Shown: positions 1-10,180, counted from the stretch's first letter. The stretch: DNA of 64,000 nt from Pantoea eucrina (GCF_001691555.1 NZ_MAYN01000001.1:124001-188000); one strand, 5' to 3'. Made by a program: numbers and translations. The notes: a model not told the origin generated them from the letters alone.

Positions 1-1145
1 CAGGTCTCCGCACCATCCTGAGCCACTCCTACCGCCAGATCGCGGTAAAGGCCGACCGGCATCTGTTGCGCGCAGCATACGGCCCAGCACGCCGCGAACT
101 GAGAGGCAGCCAGCCACTGCAGCCAGAGGTAAAAACGCACCTCGTCGCTGTGTTCAATGCGAAATGCCAGCACGGCAGCGCTGTCAGGGTGCTGATACGC
201 TTCCGGCCAGCTTTTCCAGCCGAAGAGGGCGGGGTTTTTAGCGCGCTGATGCGCCTGCAAGGCATCGAACAGCGCCTGACTCAGCAGGCTCTGCCCGCCC
301 GCTTTCACAAACGCATCAAATTCCTGCATGACCGGCTCATCCGGCGCACGTCGCCTGAACTGCCGCCAGGCGAGACGTAAACCCTCCAGCTTTAACGCGG
401 TAACAGCCGGATAATCCACCCACTCGCTGTCACGCGCGGCCGCAAGCCGCTGCTGCGTATCAGGCTGCTGCCACCACGCCTGCGCCGCATCACTGAGCCT
501 GAAATCCTCCACGCTATTGATATCGATATAGAGCACGTTCAGCCAGCGGCGTGAAGAGGGGCTGTAAGGGCTGGCACCGTCAGGATTGGCCGGAAAGAGA
601 GCGTGCAGCGGATTGAGTCCGATAAACGCACCGCCGCGCTGTGCGATTTCTGCTGCCATCCGGCGCAGATCGCCAAAATCGCCGATGCCCCAGTTATGCT
701 GCGATCGCACCGTATAGAGCTGCACACAGCAGCCCCAGAGTTTGTCGCCGGCCAGCAGTGCAGGAGGCTCGTAGCAGCGCGACGGCGCAATAATCAGGCT
801 GCAGCGCGACAGCAGCACCGGCTGCGTCAGGGTCAGCTGGTGATAGCCTTCCGGCAGCGCCGGCAACGTCAGCGTTTCATCAGGCTGACACTCACCTGAC
901 CAGCGCTCACCCGCTTCACTGGTCAGCTCCCATGTTGCCGCTGTGCTCAGCACCGGCTGTAATACGGCGGCTTCTCCGTGACGAAAAATCGCGACCGGGG
1001 GCAGCGCTGACGGCGTGGCGACTGGCGGCTGTATAACTGAGTGCAGCCATTGTGCGGTAGCTGCGGGAATACGCCGCGGTTTGCCGTGAGCGTCAATATA
1101 TTCCGGCGCAATCAGCGTATCCGGGTTAAGGGTTGTCATTGTCAT
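1..1145 (-). CDS. malQ: 4-alpha-glucanotransferase MalQ, 5' part only
   Basis: Amylomaltase transfers maltodextrinyl units between malto-oligosaccharides in the cytoplasm, making chains long enough for MalP. Only the first 381 codons are present; the frame is still open at the left edge. The last visible stretch contains GLYRDLAVGVA, the conserved GH77 block. The catalytic aspartate region lies beyond the edge. The N-terminus carries the MalQ motif YIDAHGKPRR. Two ATGs six bases apart (1145 and 1139) are possible starts; the first begins 2 bp after the malP stop codon, so the genes are a malPQ operon with tight coupling. Identification rests on motif recall and on the malP/malT context. Confidence 0.93.
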   Translation of the reverse strand, partial: MTMTTLNPDTLIAPEYIDAHGKPRRIPAATAQWLHSVIQPPVATPSALPPVAIFRHGEAAVLQPVLSTAATWELTSEAGERWSGECQPDETLTLPALPEGYHQLTLTQPVLLSRCSLIIAPSRCYEPPALLAGDKLWGCCVQLYTVRSQHNWGIGDFGDLRRMAAEIAQRGGAFIGLNPLHALFPANPDGASPYSPSSRRWLNVLYIDINSVEDFRLSDAAQAWWQQPDTQQRLAAARDSEWVDYPAVTALKLEGLRLAWRQFRRRAPDEPVMQEFDAFVKAGGQSLLSQALFDALQAHQRAKNPALFGWKSWPEAYQHPDSAAVLAFRIEHSDEVRFYLWLQWLAASQFAACWAVCCAQQMPVGLYRDLAVGVAQDGAET

Positions 1146-1147
1146 GT

Positions 1148-3550
1148 TTAGCGCGCCGCCTGCCAGATACGTTGCTGATAATCACGGATAGCGCGATCGG
1201 CGCTGAACATACCGCAGCGTGCGGTGTTCAGGATCGCCGCGCGGGTCCAGGCTTCGCTGTCAGCCCAGCGTTTTTCTGCATCCTGCTGTGCATTAAGATA
1301 GTGACGGAAATCGGCCAGTACCAGATAGGGATCGCCACCCTCCGCCCCGAGACTTTTTACCAGCGCGTCAAACGCAGTGCGATCGCCGTTGCTAAAGGTG
1401 CCATCTTCCAGCGCGGTCAGCACCTGATGCAGCTGTTTATCTTTCCTGCGCCACACCGCCGGGGCGTAGCCCGCTTTTTTCAGCGCGCTGACCTGTTCCA
1501 CGGTATGGCCAAATATAAAGATATTTTCCTCACCCACCTCGCGGGCAATCTCCACATTAGCGCCATCCAGCGTACCAATGGTCAGGGCACCGTTCAGCGC
1601 CAGCTTCATATTGCCGGTGCCTGACGCTTCTTTACCGGCCGTAGAGATCTGCTCAGAGAGATCGGCCGCCGGGATCAGCCTCTCTGCTACAGAGACGTTA
1701 TAGTCCGGGATGAATACCACTTTGAGCCGGTCGCCAACACGCGGATCGGCATTTACCGTCATGGCGACTTTATTGATGGCATAGATAATATTTTTTGCCA
1801 GCGCATAACCAGGGGCGGCTTTTGCACCAAACAGCATCACGCGTGGCGTGACATTGGCCTGCGGATCGCTCACCAGCGTTTGCCACAGCGCAATGATATG
1901 CAGCAGCATCAGATGCTGACGCTTGTACTCATGCAGTCGTTTTATCTGTACATCAAACAGCGCGTCCGGATTGATCACAATGCCGGTTTTATGCAGTACC
2001 CACTGCGCCAGATCGCGCTTGTTCTGCTGTTTGATGGCGCGATATTCCGCACGAAATGCCGCGTCTTCTGCCAGTGGCTCCAGCGCGCGCAGGGCGTCAA
2101 GGTCGGTCAGCCAGGGTGTATCCAGCCTGCGGTTGATAAGCGCAGCCAGTGCCGGATTGCACTGATTGATCCAGCGCCGCGGCGTGACGCCGTTGGTCAC
2201 ATTGTGGAATTTTGCCGGCCAGAGTGCGTGGTATTCCGGGAAGAGATCTTCTGTTACCAGTTTCGAGTGCAGGGCAGCCACGCCGTTAACGGCAAAGCAG
2301 GTCACCACACAGAGATTGGCCATACGCACCTGATGATTATGCACCACCGCCAGTCTGGCCCAGAGGGCGGCATTGCCGGGCCACTGCGCCTCAACCTGCT
2401 GCTTCAGCGCCGCATTGATCGTATTGATGATCATCATGTGGCGCGGCAGCAGGGTACGGAACAGCGTCAGGTCCCAGCACTCCAGCGCCTCCGGCATCAG
2501 CGTGTGGTTGGTATAGGCGAAGGTGCGCTGCGTCAGCTGCCAGGCGCGATCCCAGCTAAAGTCGTATTCATCCAGCAGCAGGCGCATCAGTTCCGGAATC
2601 GCCAGCGTGGGGTGGGTATCATTGAGCTGAATGACTTCGTGCCCGGCCAGCGTTTCAATAGGGTGACCCGCCTGCTGATGGCGGCGCAGGATATCCGCCA
2701 GCGAACAGGCGCACTGGAAATATTGCTGCATCAGGCGCAGTTTTTTACCCGCCTGATGGTTATCGTTGGGGTAGAGCACTTTAGTCAGTTTCTCTGCATC
2801 GATGCCCTGCTTCTCTGCCCGTAAAAAATCGCCGTTATTGAAACGCTGCAGATCAAACGGCTGCGCATGGCTCGCCTGCCACAGGCGCAGCGGCTGCACG
2901 ACACCGTTCTGATAACCCACAACCGGCAAATCCCAGGCTTCGCCCTGCAGCTGAAACGCCGGGATCCAGCGGTTTTTTTCCTGCCCGGTTTCCACCTTAC
3001 CGCCCAGACTCACCGTTACCGTCAGCGCTGCATTATGACGGAACCAGGGGTAACGATTTCGCCCCCAGTCATCCGGCTGTTCCTGCTGCGCGCCGTCGGT
3101 AAAATGCTGACGAAACAGCCCGTATTGATAGTTAAGGCCGTAACCGATAGCGGGCTGGCCGGTGGTTGCCATCGCATCCAGGAAACAGGCAGCCAGACGC
3201 CCCAGCCCTCCGTTTCCCAGTGCCGGATCGGTCTCCTGTTCCAGCACATCGCTCAGCGACTGCCCCTGCTGCTGCAGCAGGTCATTCAGCGCCGGATACC
3301 AGCCGAGATTAAGCAGGTTATTTCCGGTCAGCCGGCCGGTGAGAAACTCCATCGAAATATAGTTAATGTGGCGCTGCGGTCCCGTCGCCGGCTGTGCCGG
3401 CAATTCGGCCAGCAGTTCGGCCAGCGCACCGCTCAGCGCGTGCCACCACTGTTGCCGGCTCATGGCCTGCGCGTTCTGCAGGCCAAAGCGCTGCCACTGT
3501 CGCGTGAGTGCAGCAGAAAAACGGTCGGAATCAAAAGGTAACTGGGTCAT
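1148..3550 (-). CDS. malP: maltodextrin phosphorylase MalP
   Basis: GT35 alpha-glucan phosphorylase that releases glucose-1-phosphate from the non-reducing ends of maltodextrins, using pyridoxal phosphate. The product has 800 residues, the usual length for enterobacterial MalP. The PLP-lysine motif GTGNMK is complete, with the lysine at residue 649, and the phosphorylase block [19 protein letters not shown] is intact. It begins 275 bp from the divergent malT start and runs directly into malQ. A perfect match to the MalT box consensus lies about 65 bp upstream, so MalT control is likely, as in E. coli. No damage to the gene is visible. Confidence 0.97.
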   Translation of the reverse strand: MTQLPFDSDRFSAALTRQWQRFGLQNAQAMSRQQWWHALSGALAELLAELPAQPATGPQRHINYISMEFLTGRLTGNNLLNLGWYPALNDLLQQQGQSLSDVLEQETDPALGNGGLGRLAACFLDAMATTGQPAIGYGLNYQYGLFRQHFTDGAQQEQPDDWGRNRYPWFRHNAALTVTVSLGGKVETGQEKNRWIPAFQLQGEAWDLPVVGYQNGVVQPLRLWQASHAQPFDLQRFNNGDFLRAEKQGIDAEKLTKVLYPNDNHQAGKKLRLMQQYFQCACSLADILRRHQQAGHPIETLAGHEVIQLNDTHPTLAIPELMRLLLDEYDFSWDRAWQLTQRTFAYTNHTLMPEALECWDLTLFRTLLPRHMMIINTINAALKQQVEAQWPGNAALWARLAVVHNHQVRMANLCVVTCFAVNGVAALHSKLVTEDLFPEYHALWPAKFHNVTNGVTPRRWINQCNPALAALINRRLDTPWLTDLDALRALEPLAEDAAFRAEYRAIKQQNKRDLAQWVLHKTGIVINPDALFDVQIKRLHEYKRQHLMLLHIIALWQTLVSDPQANVTPRVMLFGAKAAPGYALAKNIIYAINKVAMTVNADPRVGDRLKVVFIPDYNVSVAERLIPAADLSEQISTAGKEASGTGNMKLALNGALTIGTLDGANVEIAREVGEENIFIFGHTVEQVSALKKAGYAPAVWRRKDKQLHQVLTALEDGTFSNGDRTAFDALVKSLGAEGGDPYLVLADFRHYLNAQQDAEKRWADSEAWTRAAILNTARCGMFSADRAIRDYQQRIWQAAR

Positions 3551-3612
3551 GGCTTAAGCATCCGTCAAGGGAAGAGGTCAGTATGTAGTTTGCCTGCGCC
3601 GGTTGCGCCTCT

Positions 3613-3622
3613 CCTCCTCCCC
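3613..3622 (-). promoter_or_regulatory. MalT box of the malPQ promoter
   Basis: Read on the minus strand the site is GGGGAGGAGG, an exact match to the known MalT box consensus GGGGA(T/G)GAGG, correctly oriented towards malP. A weaker plus-strand purine run (8 of 10 matches) lies at 3646-3655. A poor CRP-like half site TGTGA is seen near 3690. MalT control is inferred from the match and position. Confidence 0.7.
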
Positions 3623-3825
3623 GGCACGATTCCGGCAGGAGGAGTGGGAGGGAGGAGAGGGTAAGGAAACTCCGAAAGCGTGACAGGAGTGTGATACTCC
3701 TCGCTTTTGTTAAGCCGCGCTGCTGAGTTCGCTTGCATTAGATGCGCGTATGGATAACGTGTATGTCGAATAATTACGAAGCGTAAAATAATACTGCGCA
3801 GACGTTAACGGAGGAGCGTGCGTCG

Positions 3826-6528
3826 ATGTTGATCCCGTCAAAACTGAGTCGTCCTGTGCGCCATGACACTATGGTGATCCGTAGCCGTCTGCTGCAGAAA
3901 CTGAACGCCGCTGCCGTTTACCGGTTGGTGTTAATTACCAGTCCGGCAGGGTACGGTAAAACCACGCTGATTTCGCAGTGGGCGGCAGAAAAGCGCGATC
4001 TCGGCTGGTATTCGCTGGATGAGGGGGATAACCAGCCAGAACGGTTTGCTGACTACCTGATTGCAGCGCTGCAGCAGGCCACTCAGGGCAGCTGCAGTCG
4101 CAGTGAATCACTGGCGCAGAAGCGACACTACGTGAATCTGAACGCGCTGTTCTCACAGCTGTTTATTGAGCTGGCCGACTATCAGCGCCCGGGCTGGCTG
4201 GTGATTGACGATTATCATCATATTACGAATCCGGTTATTCATGAGGCGATGCGCTTTTTTCTGAAGCATCAGCCAGAAAATCTGACGCTGGTTGTGCTGT
4301 CACGCGGTCTGCCACAGCTGGGCATCGCCAACCTGCGCGTACGTGAACAGCTGCTGGAGCTGAGCAGTCAGCAGCTGGCCTTTACGCATGATGAGGCGAA
4401 ACAATTTTTTGATACCCGCCTGCAGGCTCCTCTGGCCAGTGAAGAGAGCGGCCAGCTGTGCGACGATGTGGCAGGCTGGGCAACCGCACTGCAGCTTATT
4501 GCTATTTCAGCCCGGCAGGGGGCAGGCTCTGCTCAGGACTCTGCACGCCGTTTATCAGGTATTAACGCCAGCCATCTTACCGATTATCTGGTAGAAGAGG
4601 TTCTGGATACTGTCGATGCTGATACCCGCCAGTTCCTGCTGAAGAGTGCGCTTCTGCGATCGATGAATGATGCCCTGGTGACCTGTGTCACGGGTGAAGA
4701 TAATGGCCGCATGCGGCTGGAGGAGATTGAGCGGCAGGGGCTGTTTTTGCAACGCATGGATAATGCGGGTGAGTGGTTCAGCTACCATCCGCTGTTCGGC
4801 AGTTTTCTGCGCCAGCGCTGTCAGTGGGAACTCAGCGCCGAGCTGCCGGCCCTGCACCGTGCTGCGGCGCGCGGCTGGATGATACAGGGCTTTCCGGGTG
4901 AGGCTATCCACCATGCCCTGGCGTCGGGTGATACTGAGATGCTGCGCGACGTACTGCTGGAGCACGCCTGGACGCTGTTCAATCAAAGTGAACTGGCGCT
5001 GCTGGAGTCTTCACTGCGGGTGCTGCCGTGGCCGCTACTGCTGGAAAATCCAGAGCTGGTGCTGCTACAGGCGTGGCTGATGCAGAGCCAGCATCGCTTT
5101 TCTGAAGTCAACAGTTTGCTGGCGCAGTTTGAACAGCAGCGCTGCAGCGAGATGGATGCGTCCCTGCAGGGCGAGCTGCATGCGATACGTGCTCAGGTAG
5201 CGATTAACGATGGCAATGCGGAGGAGGCCGCGCAGCTGGCCCGCCTCGCTCTGCAGCTGCTGCCGGCCTCGAAAAGCTATAGCCGCATTGTCGCGACCTC
5301 TGTCCACGGTGAGGTCATGCATTGCAAAGGTGAGCTGGCTGATTCGCTGGCGCTGATGCGTCAGACAGAGCAGATGGCGCGGCATGAAGAGACCTGGCAC
5401 TACGTGTTATGGAGCCTGATCCAGCAGAGTGAAATTTTATTTGCTCAGGGATTTTTGCAATCGGCCTGGGAAATACAGGAGAAAGCGTTTCGTCTGGTCC
5501 AGGAACAGCATCTCGCCCAGTTCCCGCTGCATGAATTTCTGTTGCGTATCCGGGCGCAGTTATTCTGGGCCTGGGGCCGTCTTGATGACGCTGAACAGGC
5601 GGCGCGTGAGGGAATGCAGGTACTGCGCGGCTTTCCGCCGCAGCAGCAGATCCAGTGTCTGGGGCTACTGATCCAGTGCTCACTGGCGCGGGGCAATCTG
5701 GATAATGCCCGGACACACATCACCCGGCTGGAGAACCTGCTCAATAACGGTATATTGCATATCGACTGGAGCGCCAACGCGGACAAAGCGCGTATCCTTT
5801 ACTGGCAGCTGACCAGTGATACTGCCAGCGCCAGCCAGTGGCTGCGCATCACCTCGCGGCCAGCCAGCGCCAACAATCACTTTCTGCAGGAGCAGTGGCG
5901 CAATGTGGCACGGGCGCAGCTGCTGGCGGGTGATCTGATTCAGGCGGAAGTTATTCTGGATGAACTCAATGAGAATGCGCAGGCGCTTCAGCTCACCAGC
6001 GATTTTAACAGTAACCTGCTGCTGCTTAATCAGCTTTACTGGCAGACTCACCGCAAACCTGATGCCCAGCGGGTGCTGATTGCCGCCCTGAAGCTGGCGC
6101 GCAGTACAGGCTTTATCAGCCAGTTTGTTATTGAGGGCGAAATAATGGCGCAGCAGCTGCGGCAGCTGTTACAGCTTTCGGTGCTGGAAGAGATAGATGA
6201 ACATCGCGCCCGCCGTATTCTGCACGAAATTAACAAATATCACCGTCATAAGTTTGCCCATTTTGATGAAGGCTTTGTCAGCCGTTTACTCAATCATCCT
6301 GATGTCCCGGAGCTGGTACGCACCAGTCCACTGACGCAGCGTGAATGGCAGGTGCTGGGCCTGATCTATTCCGGCTACAGTAATGAGCAGATTGCCGGCG
6401 AACTTGATGTAGCAGCCACCACCATTAAAACCCATATCCGTAACCTCTATCAGAAACTGGGTGTTACGCATCGCAATGAAGCGATGCACGAGGCGCGATC
6501 GATGCTCAGGCTGATGGGATATGTGTAA
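3826..6528 (+). CDS. malT: MalT, ATP- and maltotriose-dependent activator of the maltose regulon
   Basis: STAND-class activator of the maltose regulon. The 900-residue product matches the family length (901 in E. coli). Walker A is AGYGKTT at residues 41-47, followed by the NTPase/arm region, a long helical repeat (superhelical TPR-like) sensor region, and a C-terminal LuxR-type helix-turn-helix starting at [20 protein letters not shown]. The ATG start has a GGAGG ribosome site 11 bases upstream. It is divergent from malPQ, the classical arrangement. Nothing in the sequence suggests loss of function. Confidence 0.97.
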   Translation: MLIPSKLSRPVRHDTMVIRSRLLQKLNAAAVYRLVLITSPAGYGKTTLISQWAAEKRDLGWYSLDEGDNQPERFADYLIAALQQATQGSCSRSESLAQKRHYVNLNALFSQLFIELADYQRPGWLVIDDYHHITNPVIHEAMRFFLKHQPENLTLVVLSRGLPQLGIANLRVREQLLELSSQQLAFTHDEAKQFFDTRLQAPLASEESGQLCDDVAGWATALQLIAISARQGAGSAQDSARRLSGINASHLTDYLVEEVLDTVDADTRQFLLKSALLRSMNDALVTCVTGEDNGRMRLEEIERQGLFLQRMDNAGEWFSYHPLFGSFLRQRCQWELSAELPALHRAAARGWMIQGFPGEAIHHALASGDTEMLRDVLLEHAWTLFNQSELALLESSLRVLPWPLLLENPELVLLQAWLMQSQHRFSEVNSLLAQFEQQRCSEMDASLQGELHAIRAQVAINDGNAEEAAQLARLALQLLPASKSYSRIVATSVHGEVMHCKGELADSLALMRQTEQMARHEETWHYVLWSLIQQSEILFAQGFLQSAWEIQEKAFRLVQEQHLAQFPLHEFLLRIRAQLFWAWGRLDDAEQAAREGMQVLRGFPPQQQIQCLGLLIQCSLARGNLDNARTHITRLENLLNNGILHIDWSANADKARILYWQLTSDTASASQWLRITSRPASANNHFLQEQWRNVARAQLLAGDLIQAEVILDELNENAQALQLTSDFNSNLLLLNQLYWQTHRKPDAQRVLIAALKLARSTGFISQFVIEGEIMAQQLRQLLQLSVLEEIDEHRARRILHEINKYHRHKFAHFDEGFVSRLLNHPDVPELVRTSPLTQREWQVLGLIYSGYSNEQIAGELDVAATTIKTHIRNLYQKLGVTHRNEAMHEARSMLRLMGYV

Positions 6529-6607
6529 AAACGATTAAGCATTACGCAATCTCACATTACACGCTATACCTTATCAGTACGCTTTTTTACCAATACTGAG
6601 GTGAAGC

Positions 6608-7135
6608 ATGAGTTCAGTTGCATCCGCTACAGAGCAGGCTGGCGATCTCTCCGCGTTTATCGGAACCCATTTTGTTTATACCTATGACAACGGCTGGAAA
6701 TATGAGTGGTATGCCCGCAACGCAACAACCTGCGACTATCGCATTCATCAGGGACTGGTAGGGGGACGCTGGGTTACTCATCAAAAAATGCATGCGGTGC
6801 AATTTGCACCCGGCATTTATAAAGTTGACTGGCATGAACCCACCGGCACCTGCGTAAGCCTGCTCTTTGACCTTGATCGTCAACTTATTCACGGTACGAT
6901 TTTTTTCCCGCAGTGGATCGCCGGAGAAGGGCAGCACCCGGAAAAAACCATCTGTTATCAGAATGAATTTATTGAAGATATGCAGCGTTTTCGCGATGAA
7001 GGTCCCGCTTATCCTTATATCATTATCCCGGAATTTGCGCAGGTCACTTACATGAAAAATGAGGGGCCGGATAATGATGCCGTCATTAACATGGCACCCG
7101 GGCAAATGCCGGCAGATTACTTTGATAACAAATAA
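6608..7135 (+). CDS. padC: phenolic acid (hydroxycinnamate) decarboxylase
   Basis: Cofactor-free decarboxylase that converts p-coumaric, ferulic and caffeic acids to vinylphenols, detoxifying plant cell-wall acids. The 175-residue product contains the family block YTYDNGWKYEWY and YRIHQGLVGGRWV. The residues known to be catalytic in Bacillus PadC (two Tyr, Arg, Glu) correspond to Y24, Y26, R54 and E77 here, so the active site is complete. The ribosome site GAGGTG precedes the ATG. It sits alone 79 bp after malT; no padR-like repressor gene is adjacent. Family assignment is strong; the substrate range is inferred. Confidence 0.93.
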   Translation: MSSVASATEQAGDLSAFIGTHFVYTYDNGWKYEWYARNATTCDYRIHQGLVGGRWVTHQKMHAVQFAPGIYKVDWHEPTGTCVSLLFDLDRQLIHGTIFFPQWIAGEGQHPEKTICYQNEFIEDMQRFRDEGPAYPYIIIPEFAQVTYMKNEGPDNDAVINMAPGQMPADYFDNK

Positions 7136-7335
7136 CGCCAGGCACCGACATTACCGCTCTTAAGTGACAACGTCACATACGGCGGACAATGTCGGTTTTC
7201 TATATAAATTTTCATTTTCTGACATTATTAACTATTAAAAGCAGTTGGTTACAGGCATCCTGGCCAGACTTCGCTATTCTGAATAGTGCGCTACGCTAAC
7301 ATTGTGTTGCATTTACGCTGCGAGGAAAGAGAAGG

Positions 7336-8067
7336 ATGCTGCTGAGAAAAAAGAAGATACGTTCGCACAGCGAAGATCGCCTGCTGGCGCTTACGCTGGC
7401 GACTACTGCAGGTATACTTAACGCCATGGCATTCGGTGCTTTTGGCTTTTTCCCTTCCCATATGACCGGTAATACCTCCCAAATCTCTGCTGAAGTTTCA
7501 GGTTCCGATCTGCAGGATCTGCTGTTTCTGGCCGGGTTAATCCTGGCATTTGTCACCGGCTCAATGATCGCCCGCCTGACGGTTGCCTGGGGGCTCAGGC
7601 GCAATATCAGGACCATTTTTTGTCAGGTACTGTTCACTGAAGGTCTGCTTCTGCTGCTGACATCAGTCGTGGAGATCCTGTGGTACTCAGAACGGAACAA
7701 CGGTGAAATTCTGGTGACGCTTGGCCTGCTGATGGGGATCCATAATTCCACGTCAACCCAGCTCTCTTCCGGTCGTGTACGCTCAACGCATGTAACCGGT
7801 ACGCTGACCGATGCCGGTATTGCGCTGGGCTCTTTTCTGCGGGCAACGTTCAGCAGCAGTGAAGCGGGCGAGCGTCATCTGCATCGCAAACTTCTTTATA
7901 CCCACCTTGTCACGATTTTCTCTTTTCTGACCGGGTGCGTGGCGGGCTATCTGCTGTTCCGGCGCTTTGGCTTTGACGCGATGGCGATGCTGGGCATCGC
8001 GCTGTCACTGATTGCAGCAGGCGGTATCGCCCGCACGCTGCACCTTACCGGCGTGCGCTTTTGGTAA
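7336..8067 (+). CDS. DUF1275 (YoaK-type) membrane protein
   Basis: A 243-residue protein with about six hydrophobic segments and the DUF1275 hallmark near the N-terminus: ATTAGILNAMAFGAFGFFPSHMTGN without a cleavable signal. The family is widespread in plant-associated proteobacteria but has no established substrate. It starts at an ATG with a strong GAGAAGG ribosome site. It is a single gene, followed by a long hairpin at 8110-8189 that may end its transcript. No neighbour points to a function. Confidence 0.8.
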   Translation: MLLRKKKIRSHSEDRLLALTLATTAGILNAMAFGAFGFFPSHMTGNTSQISAEVSGSDLQDLLFLAGLILAFVTGSMIARLTVAWGLRRNIRTIFCQVLFTEGLLLLLTSVVEILWYSERNNGEILVTLGLLMGIHNSTSTQLSSGRVRSTHVTGTLTDAGIALGSFLRATFSSSEAGERHLHRKLLYTHLVTIFSFLTGCVAGYLLFRRFGFDAMAMLGIALSLIAAGGIARTLHLTGVRFW

Positions 8068-8109
8068 CAGAGCAGATTATGCAGCGCTCCGGCGCTGCTG
8101 TTTGCTGAT

Positions 8110-8189
8110 AAAACCGGCAACGCTGGGTGAATTCTGCAGGGACACAGTACTGCCAGCACACGCAGAATTCACGTAGCGTTGCCGGTTTT
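8110..8189. terminator. 80-nt imperfect hairpin with a U-tract
   Basis: A 15-bp perfect arm (AAAACCGGCAACGCT, 8110-8124, pairing with 8175-8189), then a 3x3 internal loop, then a second 10-bp perfect arm (TGAATTCTGC at 8128-8137 with 8162-8171), with a loop of about 24 nt. A run of T follows at 8186-8191. It could be a strong terminator for the DUF1275 gene, a small structured RNA, or the remnant of a miniature mobile element; no target-site duplication is obvious. Confidence 0.6.
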
Positions 8190-8239
8190 TTAGACATCAC
8201 CATTCACGCTGTCTGCAATCATTCCGGCACCAGGTTTTT

Positions 8240-8273
8240 ATAGCTTCATATAAGTCCCATTATATGAAGTTAT
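8240..8273. other. loxP-like recombination site
   Basis: Two 13-bp inverted arms, ATAGCTTCATATA (8240-8252) and TATATGAAGTTAT (8261-8273), flank an asymmetric 8-bp spacer AGTCCCAT. This is the exact architecture of P1 loxP. The arms match loxP at 11/13 and 12/13 positions, and one difference is shared symmetrically by both arms. Resemblance is seen directly; use by a Cre-like recombinase is inference. It could instead be an operator for an unknown regulator. The rest of the 480-bp non-coding interval (8068-8547) shows no gene. Confidence 0.5.
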
Positions 8274-8547
8274 AGTGGCATAAGATGATTGTGCAATAAC
8301 AGGCGCTGTTCTCGCTAAACACTACGCGGAAGAGTATTCAAACGTGATCGGTAAGGTATCGGGACACACACGCCGCGCGCGAATGATTTTCCCTGCAGCG
8401 TTCATCCGCAGGCAGGTTGCAACTGAAGAAAGATATCGTGTTCCACATATATCGTTCTGCTTAAGCTCTTGCCTTCAGTGAAACGGCGCGCGTGATAACG
8501 GAGTGTAATGAGCAATTAACACCAGCTGCTCACGTTGCCCACAGGCT

Positions 8548-8853
8548 TCAGTTGACACCCTGCAGCGGGTCAGGCCTGAAGCTGGTATTCAGAACCGAGA
8601 GGTCAACAGTTTTGGCTGCCCGCTCTAAATCATAAGCGGCCTGAATGCGCAGCCACATCGCAGGCGTACTGCCAATTACGGCCGATAATTTGATCGCCAT
8701 CTCTGGCGTTACCGCTGTTGCTCCCGATACTATTCTTGAAGCGGTGGAGGGAGCTACCGCTAAAGCACGCGCCAGCTCTCTGATACCGATCTCAAGATCT
8801 TCCATAATATCGGCAATGATTTCACTCGCGTGGGGGGGATTGTGCATAGTCAT
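8548..8853 (-). CDS. higA: HigA/VapI-type antitoxin-like DNA-binding protein, without a HigB partner
   Basis: A 101-residue XRE-family helix-turn-helix protein. The N-terminus HNPPHASEIIADIMEDLEI and the later block EMAIKLSAVIGSTPAMWLRIQAAYDLERA are hallmarks of HigA addiction-module antitoxins. Normally higB lies directly upstream; here only 133 bp separate the start from the fdhA stop codon and no toxin-size frame fits, nor is there one downstream. The gene is therefore an orphan antitoxin or has become a stand-alone regulator. A perfect 16-bp palindrome about 40 bp upstream is a likely autoregulatory operator. A second ATG two codons in is also possible. Confidence 0.82.
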   Translation of the reverse strand: MTMHNPPHASEIIADIMEDLEIGIRELARALAVAPSTASRIVSGATAVTPEMAIKLSAVIGSTPAMWLRIQAAYDLERAAKTVDLSVLNTSFRPDPLQGVN

Positions 8854-8892
8854 TAATGATAATCCTCATAATTCAGAAGGCGCCTTATTTAA

Positions 8893-8908
8893 CATAATCA
8901 TGATTATG
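8893..8908. promoter_or_regulatory. 16-bp perfect palindrome, candidate HigA operator
   Basis: CATAATCA followed immediately by its reverse complement TGATTATG. It lies 40 bp upstream of the higA-like start, in promoter position. A smaller palindrome CATTAATG sits at the start codon (8850-8857). HigA-type antitoxins bind such palindromes to repress their own gene; binding here is inferred. Confidence 0.5.
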
Positions 8909-8921
8909 CGCACTTAAACGC

Positions 8922-8958
8922 GTGTAAGGCACAGCGCATATTTGCGCGTGCCTTACAC
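8922..8958. terminator. inverted repeat between fdhA and higA
   Basis: GTGTAAGGCAC pairs perfectly with GTGCCTTACAC; five further inner pairs follow after one bulged A, leaving a TATT loop. It lies 29 bp past the fdhA stop codon, so it may end the fdhA transcript, but it has only a short T-run on the minus strand. An operator role is an alternative. Confidence 0.4.
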
Positions 8959-8986
8959 CTTGCCGGATAAGTTTATCTGCACCAGA

Positions 8987-10180
8987 CTATTTTGCCGTCA
9001 GCATGCCATGCGGATCCAGCACATACTTCGCGGCTACGCCTGCGTCAAACTGAGCGTATCCCTGCGCCGCTTCTTCAAGCGGGATCACTTTGGCATTAAC
9101 GATTTTCGCAATCGGCAGACGATCGTGCAGGATGGCGTTCATCAGCTGCCGGTTGTAACGCACCACCGGCGTCTGGCCGGTATGGAACGACTGCGCTTTA
9201 GACCAGCCGAGGCCGAACTTCAGGCTCAGCGAGCCTTCCTGTGCTGATTTATCGTGCGCACCCGGATCTTCCGTCACATACAGGCCCGGAATACCGATAT
9301 TACCGGCAACGCGGGTGATCTCCATCATCTGATTCAGCACCACCGCCGGCTGCTCTTTACCGGAATGGCCGCGCGCTTCAAACCCAACGGCGTCAATAGC
9401 CGAATCCACTTCCGGCGTGCCGGTGATCTGGGCAACCATCTCTCCCAGCCGGTCATGCTGGCTCAGGTCGATCGGCACAAAGCCCATTTTCCTGGCGTGT
9501 TCCAGACGCTCTTTGTTGAAGTCGCCTACCATCACTACCGCCGCACCGAGGATCTGTGCTGATGCCGCTGCGGCCAGGCCGACCGGACCGGCGCCTGCGA
9601 CATAGGTGGTTGAGCCGACGCCCACACCCGCGTTGATCGCACCGTGAAAGCCGGTCGGTAAAATGTCTGACAGCATGGTCAGATCCAGAATTTTCGCCAG
9701 CGCCTGATCGCGATCGGGGAATTTCAGCAGATTGAAGTCCGCATACGGCACCATGACATATTTCGCCTGACCGCCTACCCAGCCGCCCATATCAACATAG
9801 CCGAACGCGCCGCCCGCCCGTGCCGGATTCACTGTCAGGCAGACACCGGTATCGAGTTCACGACAGCACCGGCAGCGTCCGCAGGCAACGTTAAACGGCA
9901 CTGAGACAATGTCACCGACGTTAAGCATCTCAACGTCAGCGCCTTTTTCGATAATTTCACCGGTAATTTCATGGCCGAGCACCATACCCGCAGGCGCGGT
10001 AGTGCGTCCGCGCACCATATGCTGATCTGAGCCGCAGATATTGGTGGAGAGCACTTTCAGGATCACGGCATGGCCAATCTTTTTTCCGGCCGGATTAGCA
10101 AAGACCGGATCGGCAATATCCTGTACCTCGACTTTACCTGGTCCCTGATACACCACACCGCGGTTGGAATTTGCGCCCAT
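8987..10180 (-). CDS. fdhA: glutathione-independent formaldehyde dehydrogenase
   Basis: Zinc- and NAD-dependent medium-chain dehydrogenase that oxidises formaldehyde to formate without glutathione. The 397-residue product closely follows the Pseudomonas putida enzyme (about 399 residues): catalytic-zinc ligands C49 and H70 in STNICGSDQHMV...GHEITGE, structural-zinc cysteines C100, C103, C106 and C114, and the NAD-binding GAGPVGLAAAA fold. It is a single gene with tandem dyads in its 370-bp leader (10224-10286). Formaldehyde on leaves may come from methanol oxidation or aromatic demethylation; that link is inference. Confidence 0.93.
   Translation of the reverse strand: MGANSNRGVVYQGPGKVEVQDIADPVFANPAGKKIGHAVILKVLSTNICGSDQHMVRGRTTAPAGMVLGHEITGEIIEKGADVEMLNVGDIVSVPFNVACGRCRCCRELDTGVCLTVNPARAGGAFGYVDMGGWVGGQAKYVMVPYADFNLLKFPDRDQALAKILDLTMLSDILPTGFHGAINAGVGVGSTTYVAGAGPVGLAAAASAQILGAAVVMVGDFNKERLEHARKMGFVPIDLSQHDRLGEMVAQITGTPEVDSAIDAVGFEARGHSGKEQPAVVLNQMMEITRVAGNIGIPGLYVTEDPGAHDKSAQEGSLSLKFGLGWSKAQSFHTGQTPVVRYNRQLMNAILHDRLPIAKIVNAKVIPLEEAAQGYAQFDAGVAAKYVLDPHGMLTAK

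Noticed and set aside
1880-2824. 314-codon plus-strand frame opposite malP
   Set aside because: Antisense shadow of a conserved phosphorylase; composition rich in Gln, Arg and His as expected for such frames.
3681-3700. CRP site for malT
   Set aside because: One TGTGA half is present but the other half does not match TCACA, so it was not listed as a feature.
8854-8986. Possible HigB toxin gene or remnant upstream of the higA-like gene
   Set aside because: The space is only 133 bp and filled with a palindrome and an inverted repeat; no frame of toxin size or motif is present.
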